Shown: in pieces, positions 1-8,218 of the stretch
Layout: each line of letters starts with the position of its first letter
Numbering within the stretch: the stretch's first letter is position 1
NCBI GenBank assembly: GCA_017624835.1
Contig: JAGAMG010000033.1
Location: 1-64,000, forward strand
DNA: 64,000 nucleotides
Reading direction: 5' to 3'
Source of the DNA: Lachnospiraceae bacterium
GTDB taxonomy: Bacteria > Bacillota > Clostridia > Lachnospirales > Lachnospiraceae
The notes under the pieces: generated by a model
What the model saw: the letters and a program-made list of their open reading frames with translations, nothing else
Told to the model about the DNA's origin: nothing
Database searches by the model: none
Made by a program: the position numbers and the translations under genes

Positions 1-140
1 CCGATTTGGATTAGTCTCAATGTTAGATTACTACACCGAAAGGTGTGTCATTTGTTAAGTTGATTGAACCGCCGTGTACGGAACCGTACGCACGGTGGTG
101 TGAGAGGTCGGGGAATCATTAAATTCCCCTCCTACTCGAT
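1..140 (+). mobile_element. Group II intron, 3' end (domains V-VI), truncated by window start
   Basis: The last 140 bases match the 3' tail of a bacterial group II intron. Domain V is visible at 68-99: a 9-bp stem (ACCGCCGTG with CACGGTGGT), a 2-nt CG bulge at 89-90, a short inner stem and a tetraloop; a CGC catalytic-triad candidate lies at 70-72. Domain VI is at 102-137: GAG/CTC and AGG/CCT helices flank a single bulged A at 134, exactly 7 nt from the predicted 3' splice boundary after base 140, where the branch-point adenosine is expected. An inner GGGGAAT/ATTCCCC hairpin completes it. The reverse-transcriptase ORF would lie upstream, outside the window. Bases 141-260 (3' exon side) show no gene. 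Confidence 0.85.
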
Positions 141-260
141 TTTATAAAAATAGTGTTGTGAAGGATAAGTATAATATGGCAATCAGTGTCTGTTTTGTAC
201 GAAAGAAGTGAAAAAAACACGAATTTAAACAAGATGTCATAAGAAAACACGGATGAAATA

Positions 261-290
261 TTGACAAATGTGAAAAAATCACAATATAAT
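261..290 (+). promoter_or_regulatory. Sigma-A promoter with nested palindrome, upstream of the RloA-like gene
   Basis: TTGACA at 261-266 and TATAAT at 285-290 are both perfect consensus with an 18-bp spacer. The spacer holds the inverted repeat TGTGA-N5-TCACA at 269-283, well placed for a repressor to block polymerase. The promoter position also argues that translation starts at 342, not upstream. Confidence 0.8.
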
Positions 291-341
291 ATTCTTGCAG
301 GATATCTTATAATTAGCATTGATAATATGGAGAGATTGATT

Positions 342-1718
342 ATGTTAGTAGGTTTTTCAGTACAAAATTTTAAATCATTCAAAGAAATGCAAAGTATTTC
401 TTTTGTTGCAAGTAAAGTAACAAGACATAAAAGACATGTGTGGAATGTAAACGACAGAAGAATATTAAAAAGTGGACTTATTTTTGGTGCTAATGCTGGT
501 GGAAAGAGTAATCTGGTAGAGGCTATAGATTTGTCTAGAAAGATTATTATTGATGGTTTAGATAAAGTTGATTTGAATAAGAAGCATTTCAGGATTTCTC
601 AGGAGGCATATAGAGAGCCAGGAGTGTTTGACTATCGTATCATTGTTAATAAAACAGAATATTCATATGGAATCGTTGTCTCTTATGATAAAAAGGAAAT
701 CATAGCAGAATGGCTTGTCCGAATTGAGAAAAGTGGAAGGGAAGTTTATCTTTTCAATAGACAGGTAGACGATAATGGAATCAGCAATATTGATACCGAA
801 GTTACAGGGCAATCCGTAAAGGATGAAACTAGATTTAATATTTATTTACAGGATTTTGCAGAAGGTGTTTCTGAAATATTGAAGAAAAAAACAATATTAA
901 GCGACATTGCTATGAGGAGTAACCCGGGACAGGGTATTTTTGGTGAATTATCAGATGTATTCTCATGGTTTAAAAGAATGGTGGTTATTTTCCCGAACAC
1001 AAAATATAGCTTGCTTAATCAATTGACAGCTGATTCCAATATGCAGAAATTTTTTACATCTGTATTGAGTTATTTTGATACCGGCATTGAAGCGGTGAAT
1101 AATGAGAGTGCGGAAATTGACATGGATAAAATTTTGGATAGAATGGATGAACAGAAGAAAGAAGAGTTGAAAATATATCTTTCTAATGTAACAGAAAAGA
1201 ATCCTATTTTATTCAAGGTTGATAAACAGATTTACAGTTTGCATAAAGATGAAAGTGGAAACATTTTTTCAAGCAAGATGCTCTTAAATCACGGAAATAG
1301 TGATGACCTATTTGAGTATTCCGATGAGTCGGATGGTACACAGCGTTTATTTGATTTTGTTCCTTTGTTTTTAGAAAAATATAGAAATAGCATTATTATC
1401 ATTGATGAGATTGACAGAAGTCTTCATACAAATCTGATCCATAGATTTATGCAAAAATTCTATGACTATACGGAAGAATCAGCGTGTCAATTGCTTGCAA
1501 CTACACATGATTCTAATTTGCTTGATTTAGAATTGCTTAGACAAGATGAAATTTGGTTTGTGGAAAGGCAGGAAGACCATAGTTCAAGTATTTTCTCATT
1601 AAACAAGTTTAGAGAACGTTTTGATAAAAGGATAGATAAGGAATATTTGTTAGGTAGATATGGAGCCATCCCAGTATTTGACGATGATTTTGGACGATGG
1701 GAGGATGTCAATGAATAA
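342..1718 (+). CDS. AAA family ATPase, RloA-like (defence pair with RloB)
   Basis: A 458-residue SMC/ABC-like ATPase. It opens with the FSVQNFKSF strand typical of AAA_15/OLD-type ATPases. Walker A is GANAGGKS at residues 49-56, the signature-like segment is SDGTQRL, Walker B is IIIIDEID with D355-E356, and an H-loop-like ATTHDSNLL follows. The start at 342 is chosen because GGAGAG sits 7 nt upstream and the sigma-A promoter at 261-290 leaves no room for a longer form. The stop overlaps the RloB start by 8 bp, so the two genes are translationally coupled. By family knowledge, RloA-type ATPases pair with RloB nucleases, resembling the AriA-AriB (PARIS) and OLD pairs in anti-phage defence. Defence is inferred, not shown. 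Confidence 0.85.
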   Translation: MLVGFSVQNFKSFKEMQSISFVASKVTRHKRHVWNVNDRRILKSGLIFGANAGGKSNLVEAIDLSRKIIIDGLDKVDLNKKHFRISQEAYREPGVFDYRIIVNKTEYSYGIVVSYDKKEIIAEWLVRIEKSGREVYLFNRQVDDNGISNIDTEVTGQSVKDETRFNIYLQDFAEGVSEILKKKTILSDIAMRSNPGQGIFGELSDVFSWFKRMVVIFPNTKYSLLNQLTADSNMQKFFTSVLSYFDTGIEAVNNESAEIDMDKILDRMDEQKKEELKIYLSNVTEKNPILFKVDKQIYSLHKDESGNIFSSKMLLNHGNSDDLFEYSDESDGTQRLFDFVPLFLEKYRNSIIIIDEIDRSLHTNLIHRFMQKFYDYTEESACQLLATTHDSNLLDLELLRQDEIWFVERQEDHSSSIFSLNKFRERFDKRIDKEYLLGRYGAIPVFDDDFGRWEDVNE

Positions 1719-2583
1719 TAAATATCGTTTAACATCTACTGTGTATGACAGAGAAAGGGAAGCAGATAAGGTAGAACCTCTTAAAATATATTTTATTTCT
1801 GTGGAGGGGAATGCTACGGAAAAAGAATACTTTGATGGAGTTTCCAAGTATCGGGAAAAACTTGGGATAAATGCCAAGGTAAACGTAGAAGTATTACGGA
1901 GATCAAGCAAAGATACAAACAGTGCTCCTGAACAAGTTGTAGAATTGTTGGAGGAATATTTGAGATTGCGAGAAGAGGGGAAAGAAGATATGCTTAATGA
2001 TATCCCTCTTGAGTTTAGACAATTGTATACTGATGAGTTTATTCAGACTTATTTAAATTGCCCGGAAAATATACCGAGGAAACAACGTAACGCATTTTGT
2101 ACTGAATTGAAAAAATTAGGATATGATATTAATTACCGAAAATATTTGGCAAAATATCAGCAAGACATGGATGAATTCTGTGTCATGATTGATCGTGATA
2201 TGCATACACATTCGGAAGCAAATATAAGTGATTGTATTGAGCATTGTAGGAAAGAGGGATATCGTTGCTTTATTGCAAATCCTTGCTTTGAATTTTGGTT
2301 ATTACTTCATCTTACAGATGTGAGAGCAGAGTACAATTTGGATGAGATTAAGGAGAATAAGAAACTATCGGGAACTCATACTTTTGTCAGTAGAGAAGTA
2401 TCCACTAGAGCTAGACATGGTAAGAGTGGAATTAATTTTGAACAGAATTATTTGCAAAAAGTTGGAGAAGCTGTCGGGAGAGCAAAGAGTTTTGCGAGTG
2501 AAGAAGAGCAACTGATAGAGCATGTTGGATGTAATCTTTGGAAACTGATTGAGGATATGCAGGCGTTTGAACATACCTCATGA
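1711..2583 (+). CDS. rloB: RloB-family Toprim-like protein (putative defence nuclease)
   Basis: A 290-residue protein with RloB hallmarks: an N-terminal FISVEGNATEKEYF segment (E32) that fits the first acidic Toprim motif, a central VMIDRDMH with D161 and D163, and the strongly typical NPCFEFWLLLH at residues 190-200. These acidic residues would coordinate metal in a Toprim-type nuclease. The start at 1711 has GGGAGG at 1699-1704 and overlaps the ATPase stop. RloB is found with RloA, often in restriction-modification loci. The expected role is the effector arm of an abortive-infection response, with the ATPase as sensor; this is family inference. No methylase or restriction subunit is present in the window. 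Confidence 0.85.
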   Translation: MNNKYRLTSTVYDREREADKVEPLKIYFISVEGNATEKEYFDGVSKYREKLGINAKVNVEVLRRSSKDTNSAPEQVVELLEEYLRLREEGKEDMLNDIPLEFRQLYTDEFIQTYLNCPENIPRKQRNAFCTELKKLGYDINYRKYLAKYQQDMDEFCVMIDRDMHTHSEANISDCIEHCRKEGYRCFIANPCFEFWLLLHLTDVRAEYNLDEIKENKKLSGTHTFVSREVSTRARHGKSGINFEQNYLQKVGEAVGRAKSFASEEEQLIEHVGCNLWKLIEDMQAFEHTS

Positions 2584-2640
2584 GTGGTAAGAGTTAAAAA
2601 TCAATCATGAAACAAAAGAAGCCAATAAATGAAGTGATAT

Positions 2641-3288
2641 ATTTATCTGGTTGCTACAAACGCCAGAGAGGATATTAGAAATCAATCCAAACTGGATATG
2701 GCAAAAAGCATGGGCTTAATAAGTGAGAGTGAGTAAGGTGGGTATCGAGCAAAGAATTTCGCAGTATTAATGTTTGCAGAGAAACCTGACAAATTCATTC
2801 CATATGCGCATGTGGAAATAATTCGGGAAGCCGTTGGAACTGATAAGATGGAAGCCAAAGTTTTTGATGGGCCGATTTGGATACAGGCAAAGCAGGTTAG
2901 CCGATATTTTAAGGATAACATTATGGCTTCCTATACTGTTAGGGATAGTGAAACGATAGAGCATAGAATAGTTTATAATTGGCCTTTGACAGTTTTTGAG
3001 GAACTGGCTACGAATTGTATTTTGCATAAACAGTATGAATCACCTAATTATATAGGTATTTATATTTATAATGACAGAATAACATTTGTGAACCATAATC
3101 GTCCTGTACCTCCTGTTACAATTGAGGCAATGAATAAAGAACCCCGATTTGATGATCGTCAATATTTGAATCCGGAACTAAATGTATCTGTTACAAAAGT
3201 GAGATATCATATACGAGCAATGAAGAAGAACGGTGAAATTCAACGAAAAGGTTCTACAAAGGCAGGTACATGGGAGATTCTAAAATAG
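2641..3288 (+). pseudogene. Decayed ATP-binding (AlbA_2/HATPase_c_4) transcriptional regulator
   Basis: Remnant of a RecG-like DNA-binding/ATPase regulator. The frame is open from 2638 and carries a recognisable helix (LDMAKSMGLISESE), then a TAA stop at about 2734-2736 before GYRAKNFAVLMFAEKPDKF, which in intact relatives is continuous. Downstream, residues after the RFDDRQYLNPEL motif jump straight into a C-terminal winged helix (VRYHIRAMKKNGEIQRKG), so a block of roughly a hundred residues normally between them appears to be missing. The N-terminal DNA-binding part is also absent. A stop, an internal deletion and 5' truncation together make it non-functional; a 172-aa fragment from ATG 2770 remains open. 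Confidence 0.75.
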
Positions 3289-3410
3289 AAAGAAGATGAT
3301 AATAAATACAGTAGAAATTTCGAATTTAGGATTATGGGAAAATATATTTTTAAAATTTGATAAAGGTATAAATATAATAGAGCAATAGGCTGATAAATAA
3401 AGGACAAAGG

Positions 3411-6209
3411 ATGGAAAAAGCTATGTATGATGATTTTGTAACTAAGAGGATGAGTCTTGGTAAGTATGAAGAAGTAATTTCCGCGTTAGAGGGCAAGGAA
3501 GATGCTACAGAAAACGAAAAACTTATGCTGATACAGGCGTATTTGTGCAATGGGGATCAGAACAATGCTATGATTCACTTGATGAAGTTTGGCAGTGTGC
3601 TGGAGAATTCTCAGTGCAAGTCGGAGACTGTAAAAATCAAGAACGCACTCTATAATGGAACCATTGAGGAATATATCACTGAGCTTAAAGGAGAATCTTG
3701 GGAAACGGAAAAGACGGAGGAAGAGTTTTCTTTAGAAATAAAGGAGCTTTTTGAGGGAATTGTTGGTATGCAGGAGGCAAAGAAGAAACTGCAACGGTAT
3801 TTGGATTCCCGGAAACTCAATATAGAGAGAAGTGATAGAGAGCTTGGAGATTTCCTGGAGGGGATTAATAATTTTATTATTACAGGAAATCGTGGCAACG
3901 GAAAAACAACGCTGGCAGAAGTAATCTGTGAGATGCTGGGCTATGATGAAGATTGCAGAGTGTTCTGTAGTGCCAGAAATTTCAAAGAGCGCAAGGATGT
4001 GGATGCTTTGGCACAGAACCAAAATGTGGCAATCATTATTGAAAATATGGAAGAGCTCCTTTTAAATGCAGATGCAAATGCATATTGTAAATTTGAAATT
4101 GTAAATGCATTAGAGGATTTGATGAGTGGCAAGGACAATGAGGATGGATGCAGCTTTTTGTTTACCGGAGAAAGGGAAGCCTTTGAAAAGATGAAGCTGA
4201 TGAATCCTTCCATTGAAAGCCTTTTCTTTGAAGAGATTCATATTGAAAGGTATACCGAGGACGAGCTTTGGGAGCTTGTAAATTGTCTGGCGGATGGATT
4301 CAGAGTCAGCCCGGAGTGCGAGGAGGTTGTAAGAAAGTGGCTGGGGTCAGAAAGTAAGCTGGCTGATTTTAAAAATACTATTGCCATTCAGGGATTGCTT
4401 AAGGAAGCAAAGAAGAATCTTGCAGTTCGTTACAAGAAATTTGAAGAAGAGCAGGGGATGAAAATGTTCGATATGGAGGATTCTGTGTTGCTACAGAAGC
4501 TCTGCCGGTTAGAGCCGGAGGACTTTACCGGAATCGGAGATGGAAAGACGGTGGAGGAGCTTTGCAGTGAACTGGATAATCTGATAGGCTTGGAGGCGGT
4601 AAAAGAAACGGTTCGCACGCAGATTGCCGGTGTCAGTGTGGCAATGAAGGCGGCAAAGGCCGGTGTTTCCGGTCAGGGCAGCTTTGGTAGTCTGCATACC
4701 GCATTTTTGGGAAATCCCGGAACCGGTAAAACAGAGGTGGCAGGTATCTTTGGAAAGATTTATTGTGCATTGGGCATTTTACCGGGAGATAAGGTTTATA
4801 CCGTATCCAGAGCAGAACTGGTATCCCAGTACATAGGTGGAACCGCCAGATGTGTGCGTGAAGCATGTCAGAGGGCTGACGGCGGCGTGTTGTTTATTGA
4901 TGAGGCTTATTCACTGGTAAACAGTGACCAGGATAGCTATGGTAAGGAAGCGGTGGACACTCTGATACAGGAAATGGAAAACCGCAGAGATACCATGATG
5001 GTTATTTTAGCCGGTTATGAGGAGCCCATGGAGAAGTTTTTAAAAACCAATCCCGGTTTAAAGAGCCGTGTCCCCAATATCATACATTTTCAGGATTATA
5101 ATCTTGAGGAAATGGTTCAGATTTTTGAACTTATGGTAAAGAAGGATGGTCGTTATCTGACAACGGAAGCTTTGGCTATGGTAAGTGGCTTGTTGGAACA
5201 GAAAAGGCAGGCGGCAGATTTTGGAAATGCGAGAGGGGTCAGAAATGTATGGCAGCAGGTGTTTCAGGCACAGAAGGTGCGCTTAAACCAAGAGGATGCA
5301 GAGGGAAAGGTATTAACCTATAATGATTATGCTGCAATTACCGCAGAGGATATGCAGGCAATACAGACACAGATTGATACGGAAGAAAAGACCATTCAGG
5401 AGCTTTTGGATGAGTTGTATGCTTTGGAGGGACTTCAAGGAGTTAAGAGTACTGTGGATGCCATGGTATCTTCCATGCGATTTGTAGATTATATGAAAGA
5501 GAAGGGAGAGAATCCCGGCAGAGTACAGGGAACCATGCATTTAGTGTTCAGCGGCAATCCGGGAACCGGTAAGTCTACTGTGGCAAAGCTTCTTGGACAG
5601 ATTTATGTAAAGCTGAAGGTGCTAAAGAAGAATACCTTTATTTTGGCAAAGCGTTCTGATTTGGTGGCACAGTATATGGGACAAACAGCGGCAAGAGTTG
5701 CCAATAAGGTGGCTGAGGCAGATGGCGGCATTCTGTTTATTGATGAGGCATATCAGCTTCATAATGGAGAAAATGACAGCTACGGTGAGGAAGCCATTGG
5801 TACGCTTCTGTCCCTGGTGGAGGAAAAACGTGATTCACTGATGGTAATTTTGGCAGGATATACGGAGAATATGGAGGATTTCATGGCGGTAAATCCGGGC
5901 TTAAAGAGTCGTTTCCCTACTACCATAGAATTTACCGATTACTCGGTGCCTGAGCTTTTGACTATATTTAAAAATATGGCAGAAGGAGACGATAAGATAT
6001 TAGCCGATGATGTTTTGCCACTTGTGGAGAAGGTTATCTGCCAGAGAAAGGAAAGGGATGCAAGAGACTTTGCAAATGCAAGAGGAGTGCGCAATATTTT
6101 AGACGAGGCTATTTTAAGACAGCGTGCCCGCATTATGAACGGGATAGATAACGGAATGGAATTCACGAAGGAAGAATGTAAAACAATTCAGAAGGAAGAT
6201 ATACAGTAA
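3411..6209 (+). CDS. Triple AAA+ ATPase, CbxX/CfqX (SpoVK-like) family
   Basis: A 932-residue protein with three consecutive AAA+ modules. Walker A motifs are GNRGNGKT (from residue 159), GNPGTGKT (from 434) and GNPGTGKS (from 715). Modules 2 and 3 have intact Walker B (LFIDEAY) and the CbxX sensor pattern LAGY...NPGLKSR, and closely resemble each other. Module 1 is degenerate: its Walker B reads IIIENME, so it probably binds but hydrolyses ATP poorly. CbxX/CfqX proteins are remodelling ATPases (Rubisco activase CbbX, SpoVK, EccA of type VII secretion). AAAGGA lies 6 nt before the start. The stop and the next start share one base (TAATG), so it heads an operon with the Sel1, 154-aa and polymerase-like genes. 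The substrate is unknown. Confidence 0.85.
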   Translation: MEKAMYDDFVTKRMSLGKYEEVISALEGKEDATENEKLMLIQAYLCNGDQNNAMIHLMKFGSVLENSQCKSETVKIKNALYNGTIEEYITELKGESWETEKTEEEFSLEIKELFEGIVGMQEAKKKLQRYLDSRKLNIERSDRELGDFLEGINNFIITGNRGNGKTTLAEVICEMLGYDEDCRVFCSARNFKERKDVDALAQNQNVAIIIENMEELLLNADANAYCKFEIVNALEDLMSGKDNEDGCSFLFTGEREAFEKMKLMNPSIESLFFEEIHIERYTEDELWELVNCLADGFRVSPECEEVVRKWLGSESKLADFKNTIAIQGLLKEAKKNLAVRYKKFEEEQGMKMFDMEDSVLLQKLCRLEPEDFTGIGDGKTVEELCSELDNLIGLEAVKETVRTQIAGVSVAMKAAKAGVSGQGSFGSLHTAFLGNPGTGKTEVAGIFGKIYCALGILPGDKVYTVSRAELVSQYIGGTARCVREACQRADGGVLFIDEAYSLVNSDQDSYGKEAVDTLIQEMENRRDTMMVILAGYEEPMEKFLKTNPGLKSRVPNIIHFQDYNLEEMVQIFELMVKKDGRYLTTEALAMVSGLLEQKRQAADFGNARGVRNVWQQVFQAQKVRLNQEDAEGKVLTYNDYAAITAEDMQAIQTQIDTEEKTIQELLDELYALEGLQGVKSTVDAMVSSMRFVDYMKEKGENPGRVQGTMHLVFSGNPGTGKSTVAKLLGQIYVKLKVLKKNTFILAKRSDLVAQYMGQTAARVANKVAEADGGILFIDEAYQLHNGENDSYGEEAIGTLLSLVEEKRDSLMVILAGYTENMEDFMAVNPGLKSRFPTTIEFTDYSVPELLTIFKNMAEGDDKILADDVLPLVEKVICQRKERDARDFANARGVRNILDEAILRQRARIMNGIDNGMEFTKEECKTIQKEDIQ

Positions 6210-7783
6210 TGAGTAATACATATGATGAATTGCTTCAGGAGCTTGGGATTCCCAAGTCTCCTGACAGCTATGAAACCTACAAACGATTGAAAGAAAAAAG
6301 AGCAGAATATATGTCCCGCATGGGAAGTCAGAACAGTTTTGAGGAAAATCAGAGACTGCAAAGGCTGTTGGTGGAAATCGGAAGGGCAGAAAGCTACTTT
6401 GAAGTTCTTGCAAAGGAAGAAAAAAAAGAGAATAAGTCGGATGGTTTTGACTACTCATCCTTAAAGGTGCAAAAAAAGAAGAAAAAGCGTGTGTACATAC
6501 CGGGGGCAGCGGAGAAGCCTGCCGGGGATGACACAGCAGATGTTGCGTCCGATTCTGCTATGACTTTTGAAGAACACTATGATAATATTATCGGATTAAT
6601 GGGCACTCCAGATGGCTTTGAGACAGGTTTTGAGCAGCTAAAACAATTGGGCGAAGAGGGCTATGTGATAGCTCAGAGGCGTTTGGGGCAGCTCTGCTAC
6701 TATGGAGAAAAGAGTGTTGTTGCGGATAAAAAGGCATCCTTTTATTGGTATGAAAAGGCTGCAATGCAGGGAGATGCGTTGGGGCAGAATCAGATTGGCA
6801 CCATGTATATGGAAGGAGACGGTGTTGAAGTGAATCGTGAGGCTGCCATTAAATGGCTTACTATGGCAGCCGAGGGCGGTGATGAAGATGCAGTGTGGAA
6901 TCTGGGACTTTTATATGAAGTGAAATTTGAGGTAAAGGATTATCAGGAAGCAAACAGGTGGTATGAAATTGCCGCAAACAAGTTTGGAAACGGGCGTGCT
7001 TGTAATCGATTAGGGCGTGCTTATACAGATGGAATAGGAGTGGAACCAAACCGTGAAAAGGCAATTTATTATCTAAAAAAAGCTGCCGAAGCAGGTGACC
7101 CTGATGGAGTATGGAATCTGGCGCTTGCCTATGATCAATCGTTTTCAGAAAAAGATTATCCTGAGGCAGCAAAATGGTATGAAATTGCCGCAAATGAGTT
7201 TGCTAACGCAGGTGCATACAATAATCTTGGGATTCTCTATATGAACAATAACGGAGTTGGTCCTAATCGTGAAAAGGCAATCTATTGGCTGGAGAAGGCT
7301 TCGCAGGCAGGACAAATATATGCATCCTATAATTTAGGATTGATATATGAAGAGCTTTTTGAAGAGAAGGATTATCGGAAAGCTGCCTATTGGTATGAAG
7401 TTGCTGCAAATGAGTATGGTGTAACATTTGCATATAATAAGCTGGGAATTATTTATATGTCGGACAATGGAGCAGGTCCCAATCGTGAAAAGGCAATTTA
7501 TTGGTTGGAAAAAGCTTATGAAGCCGGAGAAATGGTTGCAGCTTGGAACCTTGGATTAGTATATGAAAATCGTTTTGAAGAGAGGGATTATAAAAAAGCA
7601 AGGTATTGGTATGAGAAAGCCATGGAAAGTGGTGACGAGGATGCGCCGGGTAAATTGGGATATGTTTACGGAGAGAATGGACAGCTAAAAGTCATTGATG
7701 CGGATAAGTACCAATATTGGTTGGAAAGGACAGAGGAAGAAACACATGGAGCAGGGAAATTTTTTGCACGCTGGAAAAAGTGA
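6209..7783 (+). CDS. Sel1-like repeat protein
   Basis: A 524-residue protein. Residues 1-75 form a charged helical N-terminus, followed by a Lys-rich linker (KVQKKKKKR) and, from about residue 145, a long run of Sel1/TPR-type repeats of 36 residues. The repeats alternate between EKAIYWLEKA and AAxWYEIAANE types and include the N-x-EKA motif typical of Sel1 arrays. No signal peptide is seen. Sel1 solenoids are protein-interaction scaffolds, so this is probably an adaptor for the upstream AAA+ ATPase or the downstream polymerase-like protein. It starts on the last base of the ATPase stop codon, showing tight coupling. It also contains a DNA-level tandem repeat (separate entry). Confidence 0.85.
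   Translation: MSNTYDELLQELGIPKSPDSYETYKRLKEKRAEYMSRMGSQNSFEENQRLQRLLVEIGRAESYFEVLAKEEKKENKSDGFDYSSLKVQKKKKKRVYIPGAAEKPAGDDTADVASDSAMTFEEHYDNIIGLMGTPDGFETGFEQLKQLGEEGYVIAQRRLGQLCYYGEKSVVADKKASFYWYEKAAMQGDALGQNQIGTMYMEGDGVEVNREAAIKWLTMAAEGGDEDAVWNLGLLYEVKFEVKDYQEANRWYEIAANKFGNGRACNRLGRAYTDGIGVEPNREKAIYYLKKAAEAGDPDGVWNLALAYDQSFSEKDYPEAAKWYEIAANEFANAGAYNNLGILYMNNNGVGPNREKAIYWLEKASQAGQIYASYNLGLIYEELFEEKDYRKAAYWYEVAANEYGVTFAYNKLGIIYMSDNGAGPNREKAIYWLEKAYEAGEMVAAWNLGLVYENRFEERDYKKARYWYEKAMESGDEDAPGKLGYVYGENGQLKVIDADKYQYWLERTEEETHGAGKFFARWKK
7040..7600 (+). repeat. 216-bp tandem repeat inside the Sel1 gene
   Basis: The string CGTGAAAAGGCAAT recurs at 7052, 7268 and 7484, exactly 216 bp apart (72 codons, two Sel1 repeats), with flanking sequence similar over most of the period. 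This marks recent internal duplication of repeat pairs and a likely site of copy-number variation. Confidence 0.8.
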
Positions 7784-8210
7784 GAATGAGAAGAGAACTT
7801 CAGGAAACGAGGAAAGTAGAATCAAGCCTGTGGTAGCTTCTGAGACGGCTGCGGACAAACGTAAGATTATGGTACCCCGCTCCAAGGCGTATATCCATGC
7901 CATGCTTACAGCGGATGAAGACAAGGCAGAAAACGTGGAGAAAATTGTAAAGAAGCTGCCATTAAATAATAAGCTGCTGGGGATTCTTTCCGTATGTAAG
8001 ATACCGGGCTGTATCGTGCATCAGATTGATAAGGAAGGCACTATTTTGGAGCATTATGAATCTGAGAATGCGATTCCGGATGCTTTACAGGAGGGATATC
8101 AGGTGTTTTTACAGCATCCCGGACGATTTTCCGTGGAGGTATACACCAGATATTATTGTGTGGTATATGAAGATGGTAGTGTGAAATTTTACGAAAGAAA
8201 TATTGGGTAA
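7746..8210 (+). CDS. Conserved-looking unknown protein, 154 aa
   Basis: I do not recognise the family. The N-terminal 40 residues are polar and probably disordered; residues 40-154 look like a compact alpha/beta domain (VPRSKAYIHAML, LLGILSVCKIPGCIVHQ, RYYCVVYEDGSVKFYERN). No signal peptide or membrane segment is present. The start at 7746 has GAGGA 8 nt upstream and lies inside the 3' end of the Sel1 gene, overlapping it by 38 bp in another frame. That overlap, with only 8 bp to the next gene, places it firmly in the operon between scaffold and polymerase-like protein, so it may be a partner of one of these. Confidence 0.7.
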   Translation: MEQGNFLHAGKSENEKRTSGNEESRIKPVVASETAADKRKIMVPRSKAYIHAMLTADEDKAENVEKIVKKLPLNNKLLGILSVCKIPGCIVHQIDKEGTILEHYESENAIPDALQEGYQVFLQHPGRFSVEVYTRYYCVVYEDGSVKFYERNIG

Positions 8211-8218
8211 AGATTTCT

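Noticed and set aside
261-341. Longer N-terminus for the RloA-like ATPase starting in the promoter
   Set aside because: The region contains the -35 and -10 elements; the transcript should begin after about 297.
7040-7600. CRISPR-like periodic repeats
   Set aside because: The period is 216 bp, in frame, and encodes paired Sel1 repeats; there are no short repeats with unique spacers.
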